From CAZHLD01 sp964533185 (GTDB lineage: Bacteria; Acidobacteriota; Terriglobia; Acidiferrales; UBA7541), in contig CAZHLD010000009.1 of assembly GCA_964533185.1 (NCBI GenBank), forward strand, positions 1-64,000: DNA of 64,000 nucleotides, given 5' to 3'. Shown piece after piece: positions 57,006-64,000 of this stretch. A model generated the notes under the pieces. It was not told where the DNA came from. It worked only from the letters and a program-made list of their open reading frames with translations, and searched no databases. The translations under genes and the position numbers were made by a program. Positions within the stretch are counted from its first letter, which is position 1. Each line of letters begins with the position of its first letter.

Positions 57006-58334
57006 TCAGTTTGGTGGGCCGGAGAGGGTCACAGGGCTGCTCGGCTCGCGGTGCGTCAGCCAGAGACCAAGAATGGTCCCGGCCACAACTCCTGAAACCA
57101 TGATCACCACCGCCGCGCGCCGCCTCCTGCTTGTTGGCGGGGCCTTTCGGCGCGCCTCTTCTTCGGGGACGTCCGTCGAAGACTGCGCCTGCTCGATCTC
57201 TTCAGCCATGGCTTGAGTCGGGCCGCTCATCGAGCCATCTCGCCCCACCACAATCTTCTGTCCGGACGTGGCCAGCAGCATCTGTCCGGTCAGCAGGCTG
57301 GTCAGCCTCACCTCGCCATCGAACACAATCAGAATTGTTCCGCTCGCATCACCAAACAGATAAAAGTCCGTTCCCACCACTCCGGCGCTTGCCATCGGCG
57401 TTCGCACTTCGAATCTTGCCCCCGGCCGTGCCTGTCTCACCACCCTCGAGCGCAGCCGGCCTAGGCTCAGCTCCAGTTGTGTCTGTTGTGTTCCGGGATC
57501 GTGCTGCTGCACGCGCAATGTCGAATCCGATCCTAGGTTCAGTGTCGAGCCGTCCAGCAGAAGTGCCCTCGCCCGCCCGCCGTGATTGCTGCGCAGCTCA
57601 TCGTTCCAGGCCACCGGTGATTGCGCCGCCGCCGCCCACTCGTTCGTCCCTCGAACGATCCGCACCGCAGCTAGAAGGCGTGATACCTCGCCTGCAGTTT
57701 GTCCCACGGGACTCTGTGGCACGCGCGCCGCGTCGGGTCCATCCCACCGGATCACCGCCCCGTCTCCGCTCTTGACGCGGTACGTCCTCGAATCCCCTTC
57801 GGCCACAACCTCTGCCGTCCCCAAAACCACCACCACCCGGCCCTCGCCCTTTCCGACGTTCACTTCTGCTGCAGCCGCCTTACCATCGGCCGCCACGAGT
57901 TGCACTCGGAATGTTTCCGTTTCGATGCCAAGCGCTGCTCCTGCCGTCTGACGCACCTGGATTATTCCCTTCTCCAGCCGCACACCCGACGGCCTCAGAA
58001 ACAGTTCGCTTCCCGCCCCGGCCAGCACCTGCCCGCTCGGCAACTGCAGGCTCGCCGCTGCCTTCTCGCCCACGTGGACTCGGTCACCCACATAAATCGT
58101 CGCACCGCTCACCAACGGCGCCTGGTTCACCCACGCCAGGCCTTCCAAGACATTAGCCACGCCCAGCGGGGCGCGCTCGGCGCTGCCTCCCTGTTCATGT
58201 GTTGTGGTTGGATTGACCTTGCTGGCAGAACTGATTGCAGAAAGAGGGGCGCCCGGCGCGAGCACTACCGCGAGGACCGTGGCAAGCCCTCCCCTCAACA
58301 CTCTCGGGGACATCGAGGAAAGCTTCCGCTTCAT
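57006..58334 (-). CDS. exported protein with two FecR-like domains
   Basis: 442 residues from ATG 58334 (the frame opens at 58376). The N-terminal signal includes GLATVLAVVLAPGAPLSAIS. The first FecR-like module covers residues about 40-190 (NVLEGLAWVNQAPLVSGATI). The second is at about 215-345 (VSRLLAAVRIVRGTNEWAAA, LLDGSTLNLGSDSTLRVQQH, GARFEVRTPMASAGVVGTDF), and a C-terminal helix (AAVVIMVSGVVAGTILGLWL) follows near 395-415. The second module matches the 56087 gene closely (NVGSDSKLKVI against NLGSDSTLRVQ). It is an ancestral duplication with an extra domain. Confidence 0.85.
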   Translation of the reverse strand: MKRKLSSMSPRVLRGGLATVLAVVLAPGAPLSAISSASKVNPTTTHEQGGSAERAPLGVANVLEGLAWVNQAPLVSGATIYVGDRVHVGEKAAASLQLPSGQVLAGAGSELFLRPSGVRLEKGIIQVRQTAGAALGIETETFRVQLVAADGKAAAAEVNVGKGEGRVVVVLGTAEVVAEGDSRTYRVKSGDGAVIRWDGPDAARVPQSPVGQTAGEVSRLLAAVRIVRGTNEWAAAAQSPVAWNDELRSNHGGRARALLLDGSTLNLGSDSTLRVQQHDPGTQQTQLELSLGRLRSRVVRQARPGARFEVRTPMASAGVVGTDFYLFGDASGTILIVFDGEVRLTSLLTGQMLLATSGQKIVVGRDGSMSGPTQAMAEEIEQAQSSTDVPEEEARRKAPPTSRRRRAAVVIMVSGVVAGTILGLWLTHREPSSPVTLSGPPN

Positions 58335-58464
58335 CGCGCCGGACAATATCAGTACGCGAGTCGCTTGACAAGACAAACTTGGCTCCCGCCAACCCGGCCT
58401 CGCCTTCGCTCAGCCTCGCACAATGGTTCCGCGCAACCCGGTAGCCCTTCTACCTGCGCGCTGA

Positions 58465-59385
58465 TTAGAACTCACTGCCCCTCGCACGTCCCGGCTCAGC
58501 AGAGCGCGGCTCGCCCTGAACAAACAGCAGCCGGAAGATCTTCGGGTCGATGGGCTGGTTCTGCACGATGCGCGCAAACAACATGTCCCACTCCCATATG
58601 GAAGTGTCACGCGCCTCCGTCGTCAGCCGGATGTTCCAGTGATAGGGCATCTGGAGCCCGTCCACCGTTTTGAAATCGCTGAAGCTCTCCACCAGTTTGG
58701 AGCGCGTTTCCACTTGTCTCGGTGAATCTTCCGGCCGCGTCACCGCCGGCGGCGGGATGATCAACTGATAGACTGTTCTCACGTGACGAAAATTTTGCAA
58801 CTCGAAATGAATCCACACCTTCAGCTCCGCGCTGCCTTTCCGCGCGCGGTATTGCAATTGGTGCAGCTCTACGCCCTCAATCTTCTTCACGCCCTGGTAC
58901 TCGAGCTTCGGCCCGCGCCCTTCCACGTCGAGCAACGCCCACCCCGTCGAGAGCGTCCCGCCGAACAGCCCCTCTCCCATGATCTCTCTGAACTGGTAAA
59001 CAAAACTTTCCAGCCGCGACCTCTTCACGTCCCGCAGCGTGGCCACTTCCGTTGTCTGCCCGTCAAACAGCAGCCGCTCTCCGCGGTATTCCTGAAACTC
59101 GAGCGCCAGACGGTAGCTCGCCTTGCGTCCTTCGGTGACCAACTCCGCCGGCCCGGCCATGTTGCCTTTCCCGCCCACCACGATCGTCACCTGGCCCTCT
59201 CCCTGCGACGCACGCGATTTCACCGCCCCTCGCACCGCCGCCGGCCCGATTGATTCCAGGTGCTTGGCCACCACCTCACCGGGCGTCATCTTCTGCGCAT
59301 CAACTGGTGCGGCAACCACGAGCAAACCGGCGACCACCGTTACCATCAATCCCAAATACTGCTTCTCCCCGTCCCGACTAAACAT
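58465..59385 (-). CDS. exported protein of unknown function
   Basis: 306 residues from ATG 59385, with GGAAGGG before it (the frame opens at 59415). Signal peptide LGLMVTVVAGLLVVAAPVDA. The mature part (PGEVVAKHLESIGPAAVRGA, YRLALEFQEYRGERLLFDGQ, VEGRGPKLEYQGVKKIEGVE, ELKVWIHFELQNFRHVRTVY) resembles the outer-membrane lipoprotein-sorting LolA/LolB fold only in its curved beta-sheet pattern. I cannot assign a family firmly. It is followed by the FecR pair on the same strand and divergent from the exported peroxiredoxin. Confidence 0.75.
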   Translation of the reverse strand: MFSRDGEKQYLGLMVTVVAGLLVVAAPVDAQKMTPGEVVAKHLESIGPAAVRGAVKSRASQGEGQVTIVVGGKGNMAGPAELVTEGRKASYRLALEFQEYRGERLLFDGQTTEVATLRDVKRSRLESFVYQFREIMGEGLFGGTLSTGWALLDVEGRGPKLEYQGVKKIEGVELHQLQYRARKGSAELKVWIHFELQNFRHVRTVYQLIIPPPAVTRPEDSPRQVETRSKLVESFSDFKTVDGLQMPYHWNIRLTTEARDTSIWEWDMLFARIVQNQPIDPKIFRLLFVQGEPRSAEPGRARGSEF

Positions 59386-59561
59386 AATCCCTTCCCTCGC
59401 TCGATTCCGATTCAAACGAACTGTTTTCCCAGCCTATCTGCCCTCATCAACCCTGTCAACGTCAGCCACGCCTCAAGCTCGCGGCTGCCATCCGCCCAAA
59501 CTCTTCTGCGACCATTCCGCCGTGTTAGCATCCAACCCGGTGGAGGTCGCCACAAGCAACC

Positions 59562-60182
59562 ATGCGATTCACGAGTGTCCGTGTGTCTCTGGCCGGCTTC
59601 TTGCTGGTGTTCGCTCTGCTCGCCTCCGTCCTCGCAGCGCAGAAGCCCTTGCCCATCTCGAAAGGCTCGCCCCGGGTGGGCCAGAAGGCCCCCGACTTCA
59701 CCCTGCCTGACACCGCCGGCAAGCCGGTAAAGCTCTCCGAACTCCTGGCCGCGCCTGCTGCTCCGGGTGCGAAGGTCTCCTGGCTCCTCCTCATCTTCTA
59801 TCGCGGCTACTGGTGACCCTATTGCAACTCCGAGTTGCGGAGTTTCCAGCAAAGTCTCGACCAGCTCTCCACGCGGGGCGTGCGCGTGGTTGCCATCAGC
59901 GTGGACTCGCCCCAAGAGTCTCTCGAGCTCGCCCGCAAGCGCGGTTACACCTATCCGATTCTCTGCGACGAGAAAATGGATGTCATCCGCAAGTACGACC
60001 TTGTCCATGCGGGAGGCGGCAGCGGCGGCGCTGACATCGCCCGGCCGGCTGAATTCCTGCTCGATGGGGATGGTGTAGTCCGCTGGGTGAACCTCACCGA
60101 CAACTACAAGACTCGCGCCACGCCGGCAATGGTTTTGAAGGCGCTGGACGAAATCGAATCCTCCACAGGCACCAGGAAATAG
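59562..60182 (+). CDS. exported peroxiredoxin (AhpC/TSA) with in-frame UGA at the peroxidatic position (predicted selenoprotein)
   Basis: From ATG 59562 the product is MRFTSVRVSLAGFLLVFALL (signal or membrane anchor), then GSPRVGQKAPDFTLPDTAGK, LLLIFYRGYW, UGA (59814-59816), PYCNSELRSFQQSLDQL and VVAISVDSPQESLELARKRG. In this Prx family the motif is FYRGxWCPYC, with the attacking Cys where UGA stands, so residue 85 would be Sec and Cys88 stays as partner (UxxC). Total 206 residues ending in a TAG at 60182. A SECIS-like hairpin follows at 59826-59844, and selB lies at 33903. It is probably periplasmic and would reduce peroxides. A strict UGA stop gives only an 84-residue fragment. It is unrelated in position and sequence to the cytosolic Bcp at 9710. 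Confidence 0.9.
59826..59844 (+). promoter_or_regulatory. SECIS-like hairpin in the exported peroxiredoxin mRNA
   Basis: AACUCCG-AGUUG-CGGAGUU: seven perfect pairs and a five-base loop with G at position two. The loop starts 17 bases after the UGA. An alternative CAACU-CCG-AGUUG fold uses overlapping bases. This is the usual position and shape of a bacterial SECIS. Confidence 0.75.
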
Positions 60183-60318
60183 CTGTAGGGCTCTTCGCCA
60201 GGCACCGTACTTTGGCGGCTTGGCCGGCCCACACTTTGCTTGACAGCCGCCCACTCCGGCGCTAGCATCCGCCTCCGGTCACAGAGTTTCTCTCTATCCC
60301 AACCCGGAGAGGTGCACA

Positions 60319-60744
60319 ATGGCTGCCGTGAATTCCCGCCGTGTATGGATCGGGGCCTTAGGTGGCGGCGTGGTTTGGTTCTTGTGGAGCTTCCTCATCG
60401 GAATGACCCTGCTGCAGTCTCGCTATCAGGCCGCGCAGGAAGCGGGTCATTTCCTGAAAGAGTCTCGTTACCCCTTCTTTGTCGCCTATTGGGTCGTCAC
60501 CATCTTCATCATGTCCTATGTCGTTTCTTGGCTCTACGCCTCGGCGCGCGCCACGCGCGGCGTGGGGCCGGGAACCGCTCTGAAGATCGGCCTGATGGTC
60601 GGTTTTGTAGGCGGCTTTCCCGGCGCGCTAGGGGGAGCCTCCTGGGCGCCCTACACCCGCATGATCCCGCTCGGGCAGATGCTGGAGATGTGGGTGGGAG
60701 CCATCCTGGCCACGCTCGTGGCCGGCTGGCTCTACCGCGACTAG
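60319..60744 (+). CDS. multi-pass membrane protein, unknown function
   Basis: 141 residues with about four hydrophobic segments (WIGALGGGVVWFLWSFLIG; FFVAYWVVTIFIMSYVVSW; TALKIGLMVGFVGGFPGAL; QMLEMWVGAILATLVAGWL). GGAGAGG precedes the ATG by nine bases. It is downstream of the exported peroxiredoxin on the same strand (137-base gap). No family was recognised. Confidence 0.7.
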   Translation: MAAVNSRRVWIGALGGGVVWFLWSFLIGMTLLQSRYQAAQEAGHFLKESRYPFFVAYWVVTIFIMSYVVSWLYASARATRGVGPGTALKIGLMVGFVGGFPGALGGASWAPYTRMIPLGQMLEMWVGAILATLVAGWLYRD

Positions 60745-60770
60745 GCCGACGCATCAGGCGGTTGCGTCGT

Positions 60771-61538
60771 CTAAAGAACCTTCAGCACTGCGGCAGCGAT
60801 ATCGTCATGCGGCGGGCGGGAACCCACGAACTCTTCCAGGGCGCTGAACACCGCGTTAAGAATCTGTTCCGTGCTGGCATGCCGTTGGTTCTGGCAGATG
60901 GAGTCGAGTCGCTCCCCGCCAAAGTCTAGGCCATTTGGCCCGTGGGCCTCGCTCAGCCCGTCGGAGAAGAACAGGACCGCATCGCCACTCGCGAGCTGCA
61001 CGGTTTCGGCAAAATAGCTAGGGTTTTCGAACATCCCTGCCGGATTTCCCCCGCCGCCCAGTGCCCGGCAGCCCTCCGGCGAGATGTGGATTGGAAGCGG
61101 CAGCCCCGCATTTGCAAACCGCAACAACCGTGTGGCGGGGTCGAAGACCCCGTATTGGAGGCTGCAATAGCGCTTGGGAATGTGCCGCATCCGCAGACGC
61201 CGGTTCAGCAGCTCCAGCACCCGCACTGGTTCTTCGCCTGTCTTATGGATCCCCCGCAGCGTGCCCACGGTCAGCGCCGCATAGAGCGCCGCCGGCAATC
61301 CTTTGCCCACCACATCCCCCACGTAAAACCCGACCGTGCCGTCTGCCAGATGGTAGTAATCGAGAAAATCCCCGCCAACTGTGGTGGCCGGACGGAACCG
61401 GCTGGCAAACTGGAACCTCTCGCCGCACAGCGGCTCCGTCGGGATCATCGCCCATTGCAGACTTCGAGCCTCTTCGATTTCGTAGGCCCGCAGTTGTTCG
61501 ATGGAGACCCCTTCCACCACAATTTCTAAGACATTCAT
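60771..61538 (-). CDS. PP2C-type SpoIIE/RsbU phosphatase domain protein
   Basis: 255 residues with the SpoIIE family pattern: FASRFRPATTVGGDFLDYYH, GTVGFYVGDVVGKGLPAALY, LLRFANAGLPLPIHISPEGC, AVLFFSDGLSEAHGPNGLDF and HDDIAAAVLKVL. Asp residues in GGDFLD, GDVVGKG and FFSDGL bind the metals. Such proteins remove phosphate from anti-anti-sigma factors or similar regulators. There is no sensor or response-regulator domain attached. The N-terminal 20 residues suggest a short helix. Confidence 0.9.
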   Translation of the reverse strand: MNVLEIVVEGVSIEQLRAYEIEEARSLQWAMIPTEPLCGERFQFASRFRPATTVGGDFLDYYHLADGTVGFYVGDVVGKGLPAALYAALTVGTLRGIHKTGEEPVRVLELLNRRLRMRHIPKRYCSLQYGVFDPATRLLRFANAGLPLPIHISPEGCRALGGGGNPAGMFENPSYFAETVQLASGDAVLFFSDGLSEAHGPNGLDFGGERLDSICQNQRHASTEQILNAVFSALEEFVGSRPPHDDIAAAVLKVL

Positions 61539-61713
61539 AGTTTTCCACCTGCGTATTCCGTTCCACCGGGAGGGGTGTGCGGCGGTAAGGGAAATATACC
61601 AAATGCGGTCCGGGCCAGTTTCGGAAATCCGGCCCCCTTGCGCATAAGGTAAAGGCGTACCACAGGCGTCTTGCCGACAACTTCGCCCGGCGTAAAATCA
61701 GCAGGGGATTATC

Positions 61714-62106
61714 ATGCGCATCCTTCTCACGCTCCTGGTCGTCCTGCTCATCGCCTTCGCTATGTTCTTCTTCTACACGAAAAAGATGGCGCCTGACGGC
61801 AAAGGGGGTTCGCCCACCGAGAGGATCACCACCACTGCCATCAAAAGCGACCTTCTCTCCATCGCCCAGGCCGAGCGCGCTTATTTCGCCCTGAACGGCA
61901 GCTACGCCTCGCTCGCCGAGCTGACTTCCAGCGGCACACTCACGCTGTCGCGCAGCGGCCGGGACGGGTATACTTACTCCGTGGAAACGACTGAGGCTGG
62001 CTTCACCGTGACCGCGCGCTTGACCTCTTCCGAGGGCGGCTCGTCCGCACCGCGCCGCCCCACCCTGGTCATCGACCAGTCCATGCAGGTCCGCGAAGCC
62101 AACTAG
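61714..62106 (+). CDS. type IV pilin/pseudopilin-like small membrane protein
   Basis: 130 residues. The N-terminal hydrophobic helix (RILLTLLVVLLIAFAMFFFY) is followed by ITTTAIKSDLLSIAQAERAY and FALNGSYASLAELTSSGTLT with GYTYSVETTEAGFTVTARL, the pattern of the pilin C-domain (Lys/Ser-rich helix, then NGxYA, then a YxYxV strand). The typical GFTLxE cleavage site is missing, so it is pilin-like and not a classical prepilin. It is 18 bases before the phosphatase gene. Confidence 0.65.
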   Translation: MRILLTLLVVLLIAFAMFFFYTKKMAPDGKGGSPTERITTTAIKSDLLSIAQAERAYFALNGSYASLAELTSSGTLTLSRSGRDGYTYSVETTEAGFTVTARLTSSEGGSSAPRRPTLVIDQSMQVREAN

Positions 62107-62124
62107 CCCGCCCGGGAGCGCATT

Positions 62125-62676
62125 ATGCTCGCTGCACTCTTACTTTCCTGGCTTGTCTTCCAGTCCACACCGCAGGCCGCCCCGCCGGCCCCGCCGCAGG
62201 CCCCTCCACAAGAATATCCCTCGATCAAAAACTTCCTGCGCATCAACTCAGAAATCTGCACTGGCGGTCAGCCCACCATGGAAGACCTTGCCCGGATGAA
62301 AGCCGAAGGCGTTCGGGCCGTCCTCAACTTGCGCCGGCCCAGCGAATACAACGCCGAGGAAGAAGCCCTCAAAGCGAAAGAGCTTGGCCTGCGCTACTTC
62401 AACATTCCCGTGAATAGCGCGGAGCCAAAAGACGAGCAGGCCGATGAGTTCCTCAAAGTGCTAGCCGACCCGCAGAACCGCCCCATCTTCATCCACTGCA
62501 CCATGGCCAACCGCGTTGGCGCCTTCTGGATGATTCGCCGCGTCCTGGTGGACCACTGGAAGCTTGACGACGCCGAAACCGAAGCCCGCAAAATGGGCCT
62601 CCATAGCCAGAACCTGGTCGACTTCGCCCGCACCTACATCGCCCGCCACTCCAAACCGCAGCAGCCCGCCGGCTGA
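62125..62676 (+). CDS. exported dual-specificity phosphatase-like protein
   Basis: 183 residues with a short signal (AALLLSWLVFQSTPQAAPPA). The domain shows ICTGGQPTMEDLARMKAEGV, AVLNLRRPSEYNAEEEALKA, PIFIHCTMANRVGAFWMIRR. The P-loop is HCTMANR (Cys plus four residues plus Arg), matching the BLH/DSP-like group (DUF442-type) where the loop is shorter than the classical HCx5R. It is likely periplasmic. It could dephosphorylate proteins or small phosphoesters; the substrate is unknown. Confidence 0.85.
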   Translation: MLAALLLSWLVFQSTPQAAPPAPPQAPPQEYPSIKNFLRINSEICTGGQPTMEDLARMKAEGVRAVLNLRRPSEYNAEEEALKAKELGLRYFNIPVNSAEPKDEQADEFLKVLADPQNRPIFIHCTMANRVGAFWMIRRVLVDHWKLDDAETEARKMGLHSQNLVDFARTYIARHSKPQQPAG

Positions 62677-62763
62677 CTCCACTGGGTGTCATTCTGAAAT
62701 CGCAGGGACACGCCGTTGCGTGCCCCTGCCCAACGGTTCCCGAGTTTCTTTTTTCTGCACCGC

Positions 62764-63372
62764 TCACGCCGCATTCGACGTTGGCTGCTCCAGCTTCTTC
62801 CCGCAGTACGCGCAATTCGTCCAATCGCGCTCCACAGACTTCCCGCACTGCGGGCACGTCGGCTTCAGCGCCGTNNNNNNNNNNNNNNNNNNNNNNNNNN
62901 NNNNNNNNNNNNNNNNNNNNNNNNNNNNNNNNNNNNNNNNNNNNNNNNNNNNNNNNNNNNNNNNNNNNNNNNNNGTGTACGCCGCATACCCCAGCCACGC
63001 CTGGCGAAAACTCACCTCCAGCCACGCGGCAGCGCCGCTCGTCAGCAGCCGGACGATTGGCCAGCCCGCCAGCGTCAGCGTCCACGCAAACAGCACCGCG
63101 AACACCAGCAGGCTCAAGTCCCACCGCTGTTCTGCCTCCGCCGCCAGCTTTTGTACCACCAGCGTCCGCGTCCGCTCCACCAGCCCCGCCGGCGGACGCG
63201 GTGTCGGCAGCCGGCGGAGTCCGCCAGCCAGCGCGTTCCAACTCTCCAGCTCCCGCGCGCATTCGCCGCATTCTCTGATGTGCCGCTCGACCATCTGCTG
63301 CTCGTTCTCCTCGAGCGCGCCCGCCGCCGACAGCGTCAGCAGTTCCCGGACTTTGTCGTGTCCAATCATCAT
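62764..63372 (-). CDS. anti-sigma-factor-like protein with N-terminal zinc finger, split by gap 3
   Basis: The N-terminal part (62975-63372) starts MMIGHDKVRELLTLSAAGAL, followed by zf-HC2 HIRECGECARELESWNALAG and a membrane segment (LLVFAVLFAWTLTLAGWPIV). This is the pattern of anti-ECF proteins. After the N run the same frame continues with TALKPTCPQCGKSVERDWTN and CAYCGKKLEQP, a four-Cys zinc ribbon, ending at 62764. The gap has no overlap at its ends, so it may hide real sequence, and whether both parts are one protein is unproven. The start is 4 bases after the sigma factor stop. Confidence 0.75.
   Translation of the reverse strand: MMIGHDKVRELLTLSAAGALEENEQQMVERHIRECGECARELESWNALAGGLRRLPTPRPPAGLVERTRTLVVQKLAAEAEQRWDLSLLVFAVLFAWTLTLAGWPIVRLLTSGAAAWLEVSFRQAWLGYAAYXXXXXXXXXXXXXXXXXXXXXXXXXXXXXXXXXXTALKPTCPQCGKSVERDWTNCAYCGKKLEQPTSNAA
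62875..62974. other. assembly gap 3 (100 N)
   Basis: 100 N in the putative anti-sigma gene. Unlike gaps 1 and 2, the sequences on both sides share no repeated end that I can find, so the gap may hold missing bases of unknown length. Confidence 0.95.
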
Positions 63373-63376
63373 CCCC

Positions 63377-64000
63377 TCACACCTGCCATTCGCTTGCTGC
63401 CCCACGTGACTCCAGTCGCCGGCGCATCTGCTCCAGGCTCCGGCGCAATCTCGTTTTCACTGTCGAAAGTGGTGCTCCCAGCACCTCAGCGATCTCTTCG
63501 AGCTTCATCTCTTCCTCAAACCGCAGCGTGAGTACCTCGCGGTAGATCACCGGCAGCTCACCCAACGCTTCGGCCAACCGGCTCGACCGCTCGCGCACAA
63601 TCACCTTTTCAAGCGCCGTCGGCTCTCCAGCAGACAATTGATCTGCCCGCGTCTCTCCCGTCGCCAGCGGCTCATCGAGACTCTCCGGCTTGTACCGCCG
63701 CAGGTGGTCGATCGCCAGGTTGCGCGCCACCGTAAAGAGCCACGCTTCAAAGCTCCGCCTTGGGTCGTACGCGCGGATTTTCTCCGCCACGCGCAGCCAC
63801 GTCTGCTGGAAAAGGTCCTCCGCCGTTGCCGGTTCCCGCACCATCCGGAGCAGGTAGCGGTACAGCCGGTTCTGGTAGCGCTCCAGCAGCGCCTCAAATG
63901 CCGCCGGGTCCCCGCGCCGCAGTCGTGCCGCCTCACTTTCGAGGCCCACCGGCACCTCCCAAATCATTGCCGCCTCGCCAATCATACTCGGCCTTCCCAT
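63377..64000 (-). CDS. ECF-type RNA polymerase sigma factor (start at or near window edge)
   Basis: 207 residues from ATG at base 64000. The true start could lie further upstream, outside the window, or at an internal Met (MIWEVPVGLESEAARL). Sigma region 2 is FEALLERYQNRLYRYLLRMV and AEDLFQQTWLRVAEKIRAYD, with the region 2.4-like SFEAWLFTVARNLAIDHLRR. Region 4 is LPVIYREVLTLRFEEEMKLE and EVLGAPLSTVKTRLRRSLEQ. It pairs with the anti-sigma gene that follows after 4 bases. The regulon is unknown. Confidence 0.93.
   Translation of the reverse strand: MGRPSMIGEAAMIWEVPVGLESEAARLRRGDPAAFEALLERYQNRLYRYLLRMVREPATAEDLFQQTWLRVAEKIRAYDPRRSFEAWLFTVARNLAIDHLRRYKPESLDEPLATGETRADQLSAGEPTALEKVIVRERSSRLAEALGELPVIYREVLTLRFEEEMKLEEIAEVLGAPLSTVKTRLRRSLEQMRRRLESRGAASEWQV

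Noticed and set aside
59562..59816. Peroxiredoxin called as a truncated 84-residue protein or pseudogene
   Set aside because: The frame continues with strong family similarity after the UGA, and a hairpin lies at the SECIS position, so read-through fits better.
1..64000. CRISPR arrays, rRNA, tRNA genes and intact insertion sequences
   Set aside because: I saw no regular spacer-repeat series, no rRNA or tRNA signatures and no transposase anywhere in the window.

Overview
The window looks like a stretch of a GC-rich acidobacterial chromosome (Terriglobia-like), probably from a metagenome assembly. The reasons are the gene mix (FecR/DUF6600 secreted proteins, a TonB receptor with a carboxypeptidase-regulatory N-terminus, a PafA-like phosphatase, secreted TldD-type proteins, DinB paralogues) and three 100-N scaffold gaps. 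Two of those gaps are flanked by exact 55-base duplications, which is a k-mer overlap artefact. Assignment to phylum is inference from gene content only. I saw no rRNA, tRNA, CRISPR array, prophage or intact insertion sequence. Coding density is very high and no gene-free stretch exceeds about 300 bases.

Layout. 1-5.2 kb: alpha/beta hydrolase (cut by the edge), yebC, ruvC, a secreted protein and a large FecR/DUF6600 protein split by gap 1. 5.3-12.4 kb: MEMO-family protein, small secreted and cytosolic proteins, a methylmalonyl-CoA mutase-type large subunit, an AlkZ-related protein, a selenocysteine-containing Bcp peroxiredoxin, gatB and a DUF2867-like protein. 12.4-18.2 kb: a vitamin B12 uptake locus (TonB receptor; btuF-btuC-btuD) with two separate cobalamin riboswitches. 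18.3-21.8 kb: enoyl-CoA hydratase, thiolase, lipoprotein. 22-26 kb: serS, a TRASH-like membrane protein, glutamate dehydrogenase and a nucleotidyltransferase/small-protein pair. 26-36 kb: thiD, pyrR-pyrB-pyrC (minus), PafA-like phosphatase, then pyrD, rlpA, pyrF, selB and tatA (plus). 36-40 kb: maf, panC, two tandem DinB genes and panB. 41-51 kb: ADP-forming acyl-CoA synthetase, gltD, a beta-propeller protein, a CDF transporter with three C-terminal domains and an M1 peptidase. 51-60 kb: secreted TldE/TldD pair, quinone oxidoreductase, two FecR proteins, and an exported peroxiredoxin that is also a predicted selenoprotein. 60-64 kb: SpoIIE phosphatase, pilin-like protein, phosphatase, and an anti-sigma/ECF sigma pair interrupted by gap 3.

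The main result is a selenocysteine story. The window encodes the Sec-specific elongation factor SelB and two unrelated peroxiredoxins, one cytosolic (9710-10180, minus) and one exported (59562-60182, plus). In each, an in-frame UGA stands exactly at the peroxidatic cysteine and a SECIS-like hairpin lies at the expected distance downstream. Conventional gene calling truncates or misses both. The B12 theme is also coherent: uptake genes under riboswitches and a B12-dependent mutase within 11 kb. The thiolase, enoyl-CoA hydratase, mutase, glutamate dehydrogenase and ADP-forming synthetase together suggest acyl-CoA and amino-acid catabolism.
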